Origin: Caulobacter sp.
GTDB lineage: Bacteria; Pseudomonadota; Alphaproteobacteria; Caulobacterales; Caulobacteraceae
Reading direction: 5' to 3'
NCBI RefSeq assembly: GCF_017744445.1
Contig: NZ_JAGIBH010000002.1
Location: forward strand, 62,001 to 126,000
DNA: 64,000 nucleotides
The position numbers and the translations under genes are program-made. The number at the start of each line of letters is the position of its first letter. Position 1 is the stretch's first letter. Below are positions 55,754 to 64,000 of this stretch, in pieces. Under the pieces are notes generated by a model. That model saw only the letters and a list, made by a program, of their open reading frames with translations. It ran no database searches and was not told where the DNA came from.

Positions 55754-56380
55754 ATGCTGAGACAGCCTAGGGGGCTGGCAGGCCGGAAGAAGCTACAGTC
55801 GATCATCGACGCGGCCAGCCGTATCGTGCTGGCGCAAGGCCTGGATCAGGCCAAGATGAGCGCCATCGCCACGGCGGCCGGCGTCTCCACGGCGACCGTC
55901 TACGCCTATTTTCCCAGTAAGGATGACCTATTCCGCGCGGTCGTCAAAAAGGTGGCCGGCAATATCGAGGTCGAGCTGCTGGAGGCGCTGCATGCGCCGG
56001 ATGGCGATCCGATCGAGAAGCTGGCCCTGGCCATCATGGGCCGACTGAACGACCCGGAACTGCGCGCCCTATTCCGCATCATGGGTGAGCAGGGGCGAAA
56101 GTTCCCTGACGCCCTGGCCTTCTTCGACTCTCATAGCCGGCTGAAGGCGCACCAGTCGGCGGTCGCGCTGTTCGAGCGGCTGGCGAGGGAGGGCCGCTTC
56201 ACCCATGGCGTGGCCGAGATGGCCTCGCGCCAGCTGCTGGGCATGCTGAAGCACGAGACCCTGGTCCTGGGCATCCTGAACGGCACCGACGATCCGGGAC
56301 CGCGCAATGCCGCGGAAATCGCGCGCGAAGCGGTGAAGACCCTGCGGGCGCGGTTCGGACGGGACGGCGAAGCGCTTTAA
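55754..56380 (+). CDS. TetR family transcriptional regulator
   Basis: 208-aa regulator with N-terminal TetR helix-turn-helix (about 15-65: GLDQAKMSAIATAAGVSTATVYAYFPSKDDLF) and an all-helical ligand domain. The start at 55754 follows a strong ribosome-binding site (TTTTGGAGGAC). Its stop overlaps that of the converging LuxR-type gene by 4 bp. The regulated gene is not clear, as the upstream MscS gene is divergent. Confidence 0.93.
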   Translation: MLRQPRGLAGRKKLQSIIDAASRIVLAQGLDQAKMSAIATAAGVSTATVYAYFPSKDDLFRAVVKKVAGNIEVELLEALHAPDGDPIEKLALAIMGRLNDPELRALFRIMGEQGRKFPDALAFFDSHSRLKAHQSAVALFERLAREGRFTHGVAEMASRQLLGMLKHETLVLGILNGTDDPGPRNAAEIAREAVKTLRARFGRDGEAL

Positions 56381-57024
56381 GCGGCCATCGCGTGGCCGCC
56401 CAGCACCGGCTGCAGGGCCAGCATGGCCTGGGTGCGGTTGTGAACGCCCAGCTTGCGGAAGATGCCCGTCAGGTGGGCCTTGATGGCGGCTTCCGAGACG
56501 TGCAGGTCGGCGGCCACCTGCTTGTTCAGGCGGCCGTCGGCGACGCTCATCAGCACCTTCATCTGGGTGGCGGTCAGCGAGGAGAGACGCTTGCGCATGG
56601 CGGCGATCTCCTGATCGGCGGTGACGGCGCCGTTCAGCGACGGGAACGACCGCGCCCCGGCGGCGGCGGCTTGCAGCACCGATAGAAGCTCGTCGATCTG
56701 GGCGGACTTGTGGACATAGCCGGCCGCGCCCAGGGCGTTGCTGGAGCTGATCACCTGGTCATCGCGGCGGGCGGTGTAGACGACCACCGGCGCGTCCGGC
56801 AGGCGGCGCTGGATGGCGACCAGGGCCCCCAGGCCCGTTGCGTCCGGCAGGGCCGGCTCCAGGATCACCAAGCCGACATGCCCCGCGCGGCAGGCCGCGT
56901 CGACTCCGGCCAAATCACCGGCCTCGACGATGCTGGCCTTGGGCCAGGCGGTTTCCAGCAGACGGACGATGGCCGCGCGCATCAGCGGTTGGCTCTCGAC
57001 GACCAGTACTCGTTTCATGTTCAT
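56377..57024 (-). CDS. LuxR-type response regulator with atypical receiver (Glu for phospho-Asp)
   Basis: 215-aa NarL/FixJ-type regulator. The receiver domain (about 3-120) lacks canonical residues: the acidic pair reads E10-S11, and the phosphoacceptor site reads VILE56PALPD, where Asp is expected. T84 and K106 of the active site are kept. A LuxR HTH occupies about 145-205 (LTATQMKVLMSVADGRLNKQVAADLHVSEAAIKAHLTGIFRKL in pieces). Glu could mimic constant phosphorylation. No kinase gene is adjacent. Confidence 0.93.
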   Translation of the reverse strand: MNMKRVLVVESQPLMRAAIVRLLETAWPKASIVEAGDLAGVDAACRAGHVGLVILEPALPDATGLGALVAIQRRLPDAPVVVYTARRDDQVISSSNALGAAGYVHKSAQIDELLSVLQAAAAGARSFPSLNGAVTADQEIAAMRKRLSSLTATQMKVLMSVADGRLNKQVAADLHVSEAAIKAHLTGIFRKLGVHNRTQAMLALQPVLGGHAMAA

Positions 57025-57260
57025 GCCCCCACTCGGCAACTGCAAGGCGAGCATGGGCCGGATGTGCGACCACAGACAAAGTCCAATATGTCGCATAGGG
57101 GTGCGCGGGGCGTTTCTATTCGCACGCCGCACGCCACAATTTATTGTTTTATTTCATTGAGATAAAAGATAACGCCACTATATGGCCATCATCCTCCATA
57201 GCGACCGGATGTCGCGAAAGTGGTACTGACCGTTTTAGTTTTCGCAGGACGCGAGCCGCC
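57025..57260. other. Upstream region of the LuxR-type gene
   Basis: 236 bp with no supportable gene. An AT-rich patch near 57135-57185 is unusual for the window and probably holds the promoter of the minus-strand regulator; the other side is the 3' end of the next minus-strand gene. Confidence 0.4.
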
Positions 57261-58229
57261 TCAGCGCACGTAGTTGAAGGCGATGGCGGGCGTTACCGAG
57301 GCCGTGGTGTTGCGGCCGGCCGGGACGATCCGGGCGCCGACGATCACCCCGACGCGGCTGTTGAAGTTGTACTCCACCGCCGGGGCCAGGATCAGCGCCT
57401 TGCTGACGGGGTAGCGCCGCTCGAAGGCCGAACCGCGCAGCATGCCGGTGACCTTCGTCGAGGCGTCGCGCTGCCAGCCCAGGTCCAAGGCCGCCACCCA
57501 GTTGCGGGTGATGCTGTACTCGAAGGCCAGGTCGACCAGGACGCTGTCGCCCGGCTGGGCCTTGCCCGCGAAGCCCTTGGGCGTGCCGTAGACGCTGGCG
57601 CCCCGCACCCGCGTATTGTCCGAGCGCGTGTACTGGGCGTTCAGGCGTGTGCGGACGATGCGGCCGTTCGGGGCCCACCAGACGTACTGCGAATTGAGAC
57701 CCACGGTCGTGGCGTAGGCCCCGCTGCCGAAGCCGTCATTGGGCCGGTCGTCCAGCCGGTCGTGGCGGCCAATCGGCAGGTTCTCCTGCAGCATCAGCGA
57801 GACGGTCGGCCGCTTGCCTTCCTCGTACTGCATCAGGCGGTACTGGGCCTGGGCGGTCAGGTCGCCGATGCCCAGCCCCTGGCTCCAGCCCCCGCCGGCG
57901 CGCCTGTAGCCCAGGTGCGGGATGAAGCCCGCCGTCAGGGCGTCGGTGACGCCGTACAGCATGTAGGCCGATGAGCCGATATTGTCGGCGTCGGGCGCGC
58001 TCCTGCGCTTGCCGCTGGCGTCGAAGCTGCCGTACGGCTTGGCGCCGTACAGATAGGGCTCGAACAGGATGTGGCCCTTCGGCAGGGTCGAGGCGCCGGA
58101 GGCCAGCAACGGCCCGGTCCACCAGGCGTCGTCCGGGCTCTGACGCTCCGGGGCCTCGACGGTGGCGAAGGCGGGCGTTGCGGCGGCGCAGGCGGCAGCC
58201 ATCACGGCGGCGCGAATGGTCGAGTACAT
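57261..58229 (-). CDS. Outer-membrane-barrel-like protein (Phenol_MetA_deg-like)
   Basis: 322-aa protein with a signal peptide (about 1-22). The mature part has alternating hydrophobic strands consistent with a transmembrane beta-barrel (for example GHILFEPYLYG, MLYGVTDALTAGFIPHLGY, GLGIGDLTAQAQYRL) and ends in an aromatic-containing strand (FNYVR). The layout resembles the MetA-pathway/transporter_outer_membrane families. Function unknown. Monocistronic by context. Confidence 0.7.
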   Translation of the reverse strand: MYSTIRAAVMAAACAAATPAFATVEAPERQSPDDAWWTGPLLASGASTLPKGHILFEPYLYGAKPYGSFDASGKRRSAPDADNIGSSAYMLYGVTDALTAGFIPHLGYRRAGGGWSQGLGIGDLTAQAQYRLMQYEEGKRPTVSLMLQENLPIGRHDRLDDRPNDGFGSGAYATTVGLNSQYVWWAPNGRIVRTRLNAQYTRSDNTRVRGASVYGTPKGFAGKAQPGDSVLVDLAFEYSITRNWVAALDLGWQRDASTKVTGMLRGSAFERRYPVSKALILAPAVEYNFNSRVGVIVGARIVPAGRNTTASVTPAIAFNYVR

Positions 58230-58389
58230 GAATCCTCCCCGGAAAGACGTCTTTGCGCCTTAGGCCGCACGGCGACGCGGCTCCGCCCGAAACTTGCGGA
58301 TCGACGACCAAAACCTGTCAGCAGAATGCAGATGGGAGGCAGGAAATGACTGTGTGAGGCGCCAATCCCGAGGAGTTCCGGGGCGCCAG

Positions 58390-58764
58390 TCAGTCGGGCG
58401 TGAGGATCCCTTGCAGGCCAACGATCATGGCGATGACGCCGAACACCGCCAGCACCAGGCCTGGCCCGCTGGACCCGCTGGCCGGCAAGGCGCGCCCGGC
58501 CCGCAGGCGGTCCCACAGCAGCAGCACCCCGACGACGATCCCTACGACCTCGAAGTGGAAGACCTTGGGTCCGCTGGTCAGGTGGACGATCAGGAAGTAG
58601 CCGCCACACACCAGCGCCGCGACGCCGACGATCCAGCGAAACGGCGCCAGGCGCTCAGCGAACCGACCCAGGTCGTCACCAGCGCGCGGCAGCAGCGTCA
58701 GCAGGCCGATGGCGAGCAGGAAGCCGCCCAGGATGTTGCAGAGGTCGAGGATCAGTTCGAGCAT
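58390..58764 (-). CDS. Small polytopic membrane protein, unknown
   Basis: 124-aa protein with about four hydrophobic segments (about 5-26, 44-63, 70-86, 99-120), linked by short basic or acidic loops. No family recognised. The reading frame has strong third-position GC bias, supporting coding. The divergent barrel gene is about 160 bp away. Confidence 0.7.
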   Translation of the reverse strand: MLELILDLCNILGGFLLAIGLLTLLPRAGDDLGRFAERLAPFRWIVGVAALVCGGYFLIVHLTSGPKVFHFEVVGIVVGVLLLWDRLRAGRALPASGSSGPGLVLAVFGVIAMIVGLQGILTPD

Positions 58765-58796
58765 GACCGGGGAATGCGGCGGGCTCGAGCTATGTT

Positions 58797-58958
58797 CCCT
58801 TCTCCCCTTGCGGGAGAAGGTGGCGCGAAGCGCCGGATGAGGGGTCGCGCAAACGAAAACCGCCGCGACGGCGGTGAGGCTGTCGCGGCGGTTCTGTCTT
58901 TCAACCCCTCACCCGACCCGCTGGCGCGGGCCCCCCTCTCCCGCAAGGGGAGAGGGAG
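58797..58958. repeat. Palindromic element E3 (about 162 bp)
   Basis: Outer CCCTTCTCCCCTTGCGGGAGAAGG arm at 58797 and CCCCTCTCCCGCAAGGGGAGAGGG near 58935-58958. Inner segment GGATGAGGGGT pairs with ACCCCTCACCC. Between them is a separate hairpin (CCGCCGCGAC / GTCGCGGCGG). It lies between two minus-strand genes (aldo/keto reductase and the small membrane protein). Confidence 0.85.
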
Positions 58959-58965
58959 AAGCGAG

Positions 58966-60669
<1,704 letters not shown>

Positions 60670-60700
60670 ATCCACCCCCACACCCCACACCCTCACCACC

Positions 60701-60804
60701 GATCATCCCCGCGAAAGCGGGGACCCAAGCCGAGTCAGCAGATGAGCCGCAGCAGCGCTACGTCCTGAAGGTCAGCTTGGGTCCCCGCTTTCGCGGGGAT
60801 GGTC
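60701..60804. repeat. Palindromic element D2 (104 bp), convergent junction
   Basis: 30-bp arms (60701-60730 and 60775-60804) with one mismatch, each with a hairpin CCCCGC-GAAA-GCGGGG. It shares the GAAA loop design of D1 and lies between the PhnB-like gene and the histidine kinase gene. Confidence 0.92.
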
Positions 60805-60807
60805 GGG

Positions 60808-62739
60808 TTAGGAGAGAGGTCTACGGACCTTGCTGACAGGCAGCGCCAACGCCAGGCTGCTGCCGCGCTGGGTTTCTTCCCAGCGGATGGCCCCGCCGAT
60901 GGCCTCGGCGCGGCTGAGCTGGTTGGCCAGGCCCCGGCCGCCAGCGGGTAAGCCGGCTGGTTCGAAGCCCCGGCCGTCGTCCTGCACCCGCACCAGCACC
61001 TGGTCGCCCTCGGCTCGCACCGAGACCGTCAGGGTCTTGGCGCCGCTGTGCTTGAGCACGTTCGCTATGGCTTCCTGCATGATCCGCAGGATGTGCAGGG
61101 CGTGGCGCTGGTCCAGCCACTCCAGCGGCGGGACCTCGCCGGCGTCCCAGACCAGCTTGACCCCGGCCGCCTCCAGGCGCGGTTGCAGGCGGAAGCGCAG
61201 GGTGGCCAGCAATAGCAGCAGGTCGGTCTCGACCGGCTCCATGGAGTCGATGGTCAGCTTCAGGTCGTCGATGCAGCCGCGCAGGATGCCAACGGTGTCC
61301 AGTTCGGCGGTCTTGCCGCCCTCGAAGGCGCGCAGGGCGCCGACCAGGGTCGAGCCCAGGCCGTCGTGCATGTCCTGCATCAGCCGCTGGCGTTCCTGGT
61401 GCAAGAGCTCGCGGCGCTCGACCTCGCGCAGCTTGGCGTGGCTGGCGGTCAGCTCGGCCTCGCGCTGGGCGAGGCGCCGGGCCAGATCGGCCTTGGCCTG
61501 GGTCGCCGTCTCCAGCGCCTCGATGTAGCGGCCGAACATGATGTACCAGAACAGCAGGGTGAACCCGACGCCCGTGAAGTTGCTGACGAACACGCTCTCG
61601 ATGCTGATCAGGTTCTGTTGCAGGCCCAGGTCGTAGATGCCCGACACCACCGTGATCAGGCACCAGATCGACAGAAGCATGGCGTCGCGCGACTTGAACC
61701 GGACCGACTGGCGTACGCCGTTGAAGGCCACCACCACCCCCAGGATCAGCAGGTTCACATAGACCGGCGCCGACATCAGCGTGGGATCGATCAGGCCTGG
61801 CAGGGTGGCGATGGTCGAGACGATGCTGACCAGCAGGGCCGCGCCGGTCAGCCAGGGCTGGCGCTTGCCGTGCAGCTCGGCCACGAACAGATGCAGCACC
61901 ACGATCATCCAGTAGGGCGAGGCGACGGTGAGCCAGCCGAACCAGGCGTCGGAAATGATCAGCGGGTGCACCCCGACGAAGGTGTGCAGCATCCGCAGGA
62001 AGACCAGCGCCGAGGTCAGGAAATACAGCAGGTAGATCGGCTCGTTGCGCCGGGTCAGCCAGACGAAGAAGGCGAACACCCCCGTCGCCAGGAAGGCGAA
62101 GGACGAGAACGAGGTCAGCTGCACCTGCAGGATCTCGCGGATGGTGTAACGCGGGGCCAGCTGGCGGTAGGTCCCGATCCAGACCGACGAGAACGCCCCG
62201 CCGATGCCGCGCACGTGCTGCATGCGGATGTCCAGCCTGTGGGGCGGATGCGAGACGTCGGTGCGCGGGACCTTGATCAGCAGGGGCTCGTTGGAGCCGT
62301 TCCATTGCAGGTTGGCGTGCGACTGGTGGATCAGATGGCCATCGGCATAGACCGCCAGCGAGCCGTCCGACTTCCAGCGCGGGATGTAGAGATAGAGCTG
62401 GCGGCCGTCGTCCGGCAGCGGCGGGACGCTAAGCGAGTACCAGGTGACGCGGGTGGCGATCTTCTGCGGCGAGGTCTCGGCCGTGGGTGCGAACACCGGC
62501 GCCGGCGCGTGCGGCATGGTCACCGCCCGGCCGCTGGTCCGCAGGCTCTCAGGGCTGGTCGCCGGCGGCAGCTGGTAGCCGGTGGTGTCGCTCGTGGTCA
62601 TCCGCGCGGCGGTCAGGCGATGGCCGCCGGATCGCGACTCGATGACGAAGGCCACGCCCAGGGCGACCAGGCCCGCCAGGACCCAGGCCACCCACGGAAA
62701 CCAGCGGTGCTGCGTCAGCGCCAGCCTAGAGGAGGCCAT
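60808..62739 (-). CDS. Membrane sensor histidine kinase (HisKA_3)
   Basis: 643-aa NarX/DesK-type kinase. A signal-anchor (about 13-32) precedes a periplasmic sensor region (about 60-195), then about seven hydrophobic segments (about 200-390) of the 7TMR-DISM type. A linker coiled coil (about 405-440) follows, then the dimerisation/phosphoacceptor helix with H458 in MQDMHDGLGS, and an HATPase domain (about 545-640) with VRVQDDGRGF and GGRGLANQ. It overlaps the upstream response regulator gene by 14 bp, forming one operon. Confidence 0.94.
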   Translation of the reverse strand: MASSRLALTQHRWFPWVAWVLAGLVALGVAFVIESRSGGHRLTAARMTTSDTTGYQLPPATSPESLRTSGRAVTMPHAPAPVFAPTAETSPQKIATRVTWYSLSVPPLPDDGRQLYLYIPRWKSDGSLAVYADGHLIHQSHANLQWNGSNEPLLIKVPRTDVSHPPHRLDIRMQHVRGIGGAFSSVWIGTYRQLAPRYTIREILQVQLTSFSSFAFLATGVFAFFVWLTRRNEPIYLLYFLTSALVFLRMLHTFVGVHPLIISDAWFGWLTVASPYWMIVVLHLFVAELHGKRQPWLTGAALLVSIVSTIATLPGLIDPTLMSAPVYVNLLILGVVVAFNGVRQSVRFKSRDAMLLSIWCLITVVSGIYDLGLQQNLISIESVFVSNFTGVGFTLLFWYIMFGRYIEALETATQAKADLARRLAQREAELTASHAKLREVERRELLHQERQRLMQDMHDGLGSTLVGALRAFEGGKTAELDTVGILRGCIDDLKLTIDSMEPVETDLLLLLATLRFRLQPRLEAAGVKLVWDAGEVPPLEWLDQRHALHILRIMQEAIANVLKHSGAKTLTVSVRAEGDQVLVRVQDDGRGFEPAGLPAGGRGLANQLSRAEAIGGAIRWEETQRGSSLALALPVSKVRRPLS

Positions 62740-63421
62740 AGGCGCGGGCCTCGAACACCGCCTCGGTCTTCGAGCGCACCTCCAGCTTGGCGTAGATGCG
62801 GCGCACGAAGGTCAGCACCGTGTTGCGCGACACGCCCATCAGCTCGGCGATCTCCTCGAACGAGAAGCCGCGGGTGATCAGCTGCAGCGTTTCCTTCTCG
62901 CGTTCGGACAGGCTGGGTATGCCCGACTTCTCGGCCGCCTCGGCGTCGGCGCTACCCTCCTCGGCGGGCTTCTCGTCGGGGCGGAAGCGCATCAGCACCT
63001 GGCGGGCGATGCGCGGGCTGATCGGGCTGCCGCCGGCGTGCAGGACGCGAATGTCCTCGGCGATGGTCGGCAGCGGGCTGTCCTTCAGCAGATAGCCGCT
63101 GGCCCCGGCCTCGATCGAGGCGATGACGTGACGCTCGTCGGCGAAGGTGGTGGCGACCATGATGGCGCAGCCGGGCCAGCGCCCGTGGGCCTCGCCGATG
63201 ATGTCGACGCCCGAACCGTCAGGCAGGCCCAAGTCCACCACCAGCACGTCGCAGGGCGCTTCGCCCAGCATGACGCGCGCCTCGGCGGCGGTCGCGGCGA
63301 CGCCGACCATCGACAGGTCCGGCGCGGCGGCCAGGGCGTTGCGGAACGCCTGCTGGAACGCGGCGTCGTCCTCGACCAGGGCGACCTTCAGCGGCGTCGT
63401 CGACGCAGCTTCCATGCTCAT
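62726..63421 (-). CDS. NarL/LuxR-family response regulator
   Basis: 231-aa regulator. Receiver domain with acidic E17-D18-D19, phosphoacceptor D63 in VVDLGLPDGSG, and K113 region GYLLKDSPL. C-terminal LuxR HTH (about 168-228: LSEREKETLQLITRGFSFEEIAELMG). Cognate of the kinase encoded directly downstream (14-bp overlap). The receiver is canonical, in contrast to the LuxR-type protein at 56377-57024. The regulon is unknown. Confidence 0.95.
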   Translation of the reverse strand: MSMEAASTTPLKVALVEDDAAFQQAFRNALAAAPDLSMVGVAATAAEARVMLGEAPCDVLVVDLGLPDGSGVDIIGEAHGRWPGCAIMVATTFADERHVIASIEAGASGYLLKDSPLPTIAEDIRVLHAGGSPISPRIARQVLMRFRPDEKPAEEGSADAEAAEKSGIPSLSEREKETLQLITRGFSFEEIAELMGVSRNTVLTFVRRIYAKLEVRSKTEAVFEARAYGLL

Positions 63422-63636
63422 TCGGCCTTTCCTCGTCCTCCGGCCAAACCCGGAGACAAATCCCTACACAAACCCTTGTAGCAAAAGGCGTCCTGGAACT
63501 CGCGTCACACGACGTCATCACATCTTGCGACACCCCCGACATTGCTCCGCTCGCCTTCTGTCGGCAACTAGACTGTGTCGAAAGGCTGGTGAGCAACGGC
63601 CTTCGAAGGGCTCGCGCGGTGGGGCGCATAAGGGCC

Positions 63637-63664
63637 GGGGACGTCGCACGCCCGCGACGTCCCC
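63637..63664. promoter_or_regulatory. Perfect inverted repeat upstream of a small gene
   Basis: GGGGACGTCGC-ACGCCC-GCGACGTCCCC, 11-bp perfect arms with a 6-bp spacer. It is the first of two strong dyads 32 bp apart upstream of the small membrane protein gene. It lies about 215 bp upstream of the response-regulator gene start. Confidence 0.8.
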
Positions 63665-63696
63665 GCTCCGGCTCGATCCCGTCTTGCGAGGCGGGC

Positions 63697-63726
63697 GGCA
63701 TGTCGCCGCCGATCCGGCGACATGCC
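63697..63726. promoter_or_regulatory. Perfect inverted repeat overlapping a start codon
   Basis: GGCATGTCGCCG-CCGATC-CGGCGACATGCC, 12-bp perfect arms. The right arm contains the ATG of the small gene at 63722, so folding of the transcript would hide the start. Confidence 0.8.
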
Positions 63727-63952
63727 GCTAGCTCCGCGAGGCCTGTCCGTGCCGTGGCGTTCGTTCAGTTCCCGCCGATGGAGACCCGAGAACCGGGCGC
63801 TGGTGGTCGTGGTCACGGCGCTGCAACTGCTGCTGATCATCGTGGTCTGGCTGCTGGCCATCGTGCCGGCCGGCTTGCTGGCGCTGACGGCCATGGCCGT
63901 GAGGACGATCAAGGGCGGCGCGGCGCCCGGCGGGCCTGATCCTCGGCCGTAA
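63722..63952 (+). CDS. Small membrane protein (tentative)
   Basis: 76-aa open frame with a basic N-terminus (WRSFSSRRWRPENR) and a long hydrophobic stretch (about 27-60). Third positions are G/C-rich, supporting coding, but there is no family match. The window end may hold an overlapping minus-strand gene. Treat as probable rather than certain. Confidence 0.5.
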   Translation: MPLAPRGLSVPWRSFSSRRWRPENRALVVVVTALQLLLIIVVWLLAIVPAGLLALTAMAVRTIKGGAAPGGPDPRP

Positions 63953-64000
63953 CCGGCGCGGCATAGTCGCCGGCCGGCGCCGGCTGGCTGTGGTCCAGCT
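63909..64000 (-). CDS. Partial C-terminus of a gene running off the window
   Basis: Minus-strand open frame entering from the right edge, reading ...DHSQPAPAGDYAAPVTAEDQ and ending in a stop at 63909-63911. The Pro/Ala-rich composition and G/C-rich third positions are typical of a disordered C-terminal tail. It overlaps the small plus-strand gene by 44 bp, so only one of the two may be real. Confidence 0.35.
   Translation of the reverse strand, partial: LDHSQPAPAGDYAAPVTAEDQARRAPRRP

Overview
The window reads as chromosomal DNA of a high-GC alphaproteobacterium, most likely Caulobacter or a close relative. The main evidence is a complete cpa (tad) pilus locus in Caulobacter gene order, Flp pilins of the PilA type, CtrA-like boxes (TTAA-N7-TTAA) at pilus promoters, a TonB receptor with an STN domain, and strong G/C bias at third codon positions. 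No tRNA, rRNA, CRISPR array or recognisable insertion sequence was seen by eye.

Layout. 0-4 kb: thioredoxin-like protein, an NlpC/P60 hydrolase coupled to an M17 aminopeptidase, and a TPR protein. 3.8-16.9 kb: two GIY-YIG nuclease genes with palindromic repeats bracket the pilus locus. Two tandem flp/pilA genes, each with its own terminator, then cpaA-cpaB-cpaC-cpaD-cpaE-cpaF-cpaG-cpaH and a small Flp-like protein run on the minus strand. A stand-alone CpaC-type N-terminal domain protein and two TadE-like pseudopilins diverge on the plus strand. 17-26 kb: pabC-pabB, an MFS transporter, a tyrosine phosphatase-acyltransferase pair, a DODA-type dioxygenase, a DJ-1/PfpI protein facing a GlxA-type regulator, and two tandem small secreted His/Arg-rich proteins. 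26-35 kb: DUF1003, DUF1508, an SDR, a SleB-type hydrolase, a PadR-HAAS pair, a frameshifted glyoxalase-like gene, an SDR with an apparent internal deletion, and an SDR/LysR divergent pair. 35-44 kb: STN-TonB receptor with two periplasmic repeat-type proteins, then uvrB. 44.9-46.7 kb: a low-GC islet with two unfamiliar genes and a long palindrome. 46.7-57 kb: GNAT, nitronate monooxygenase-like, LprI-like, AhpD-like, accA, P450, OsmC, HpcH/HpaI lyase, MscS channel, TetR, and a LuxR-type regulator whose phosphoacceptor Asp is replaced by Glu. 57-64 kb: a barrel-like envelope protein, aldo/keto reductase, PhnB-like VOC protein, and a response regulator-histidine kinase operon.

Two patterns across the window stand out. 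First, long palindromic intergenic elements of several sequence families occupy every convergent gene junction longer than about 100 bp (eight of eight), as expected of bidirectional terminators or REP/BIME-like elements. Second, two of these families (A and B) share one architecture, in which each arm is itself a hairpin with a nearly constant CTTGT loop but a different, compensatorily changed stem. These are the families found beside the two GIY-YIG genes, and one nuclease gene sits exactly between two 133-bp copies. This suggests a REP-like family connected with a GIY-YIG endonuclease. All function calls come from reading the sequence and from family knowledge; no searches were run.
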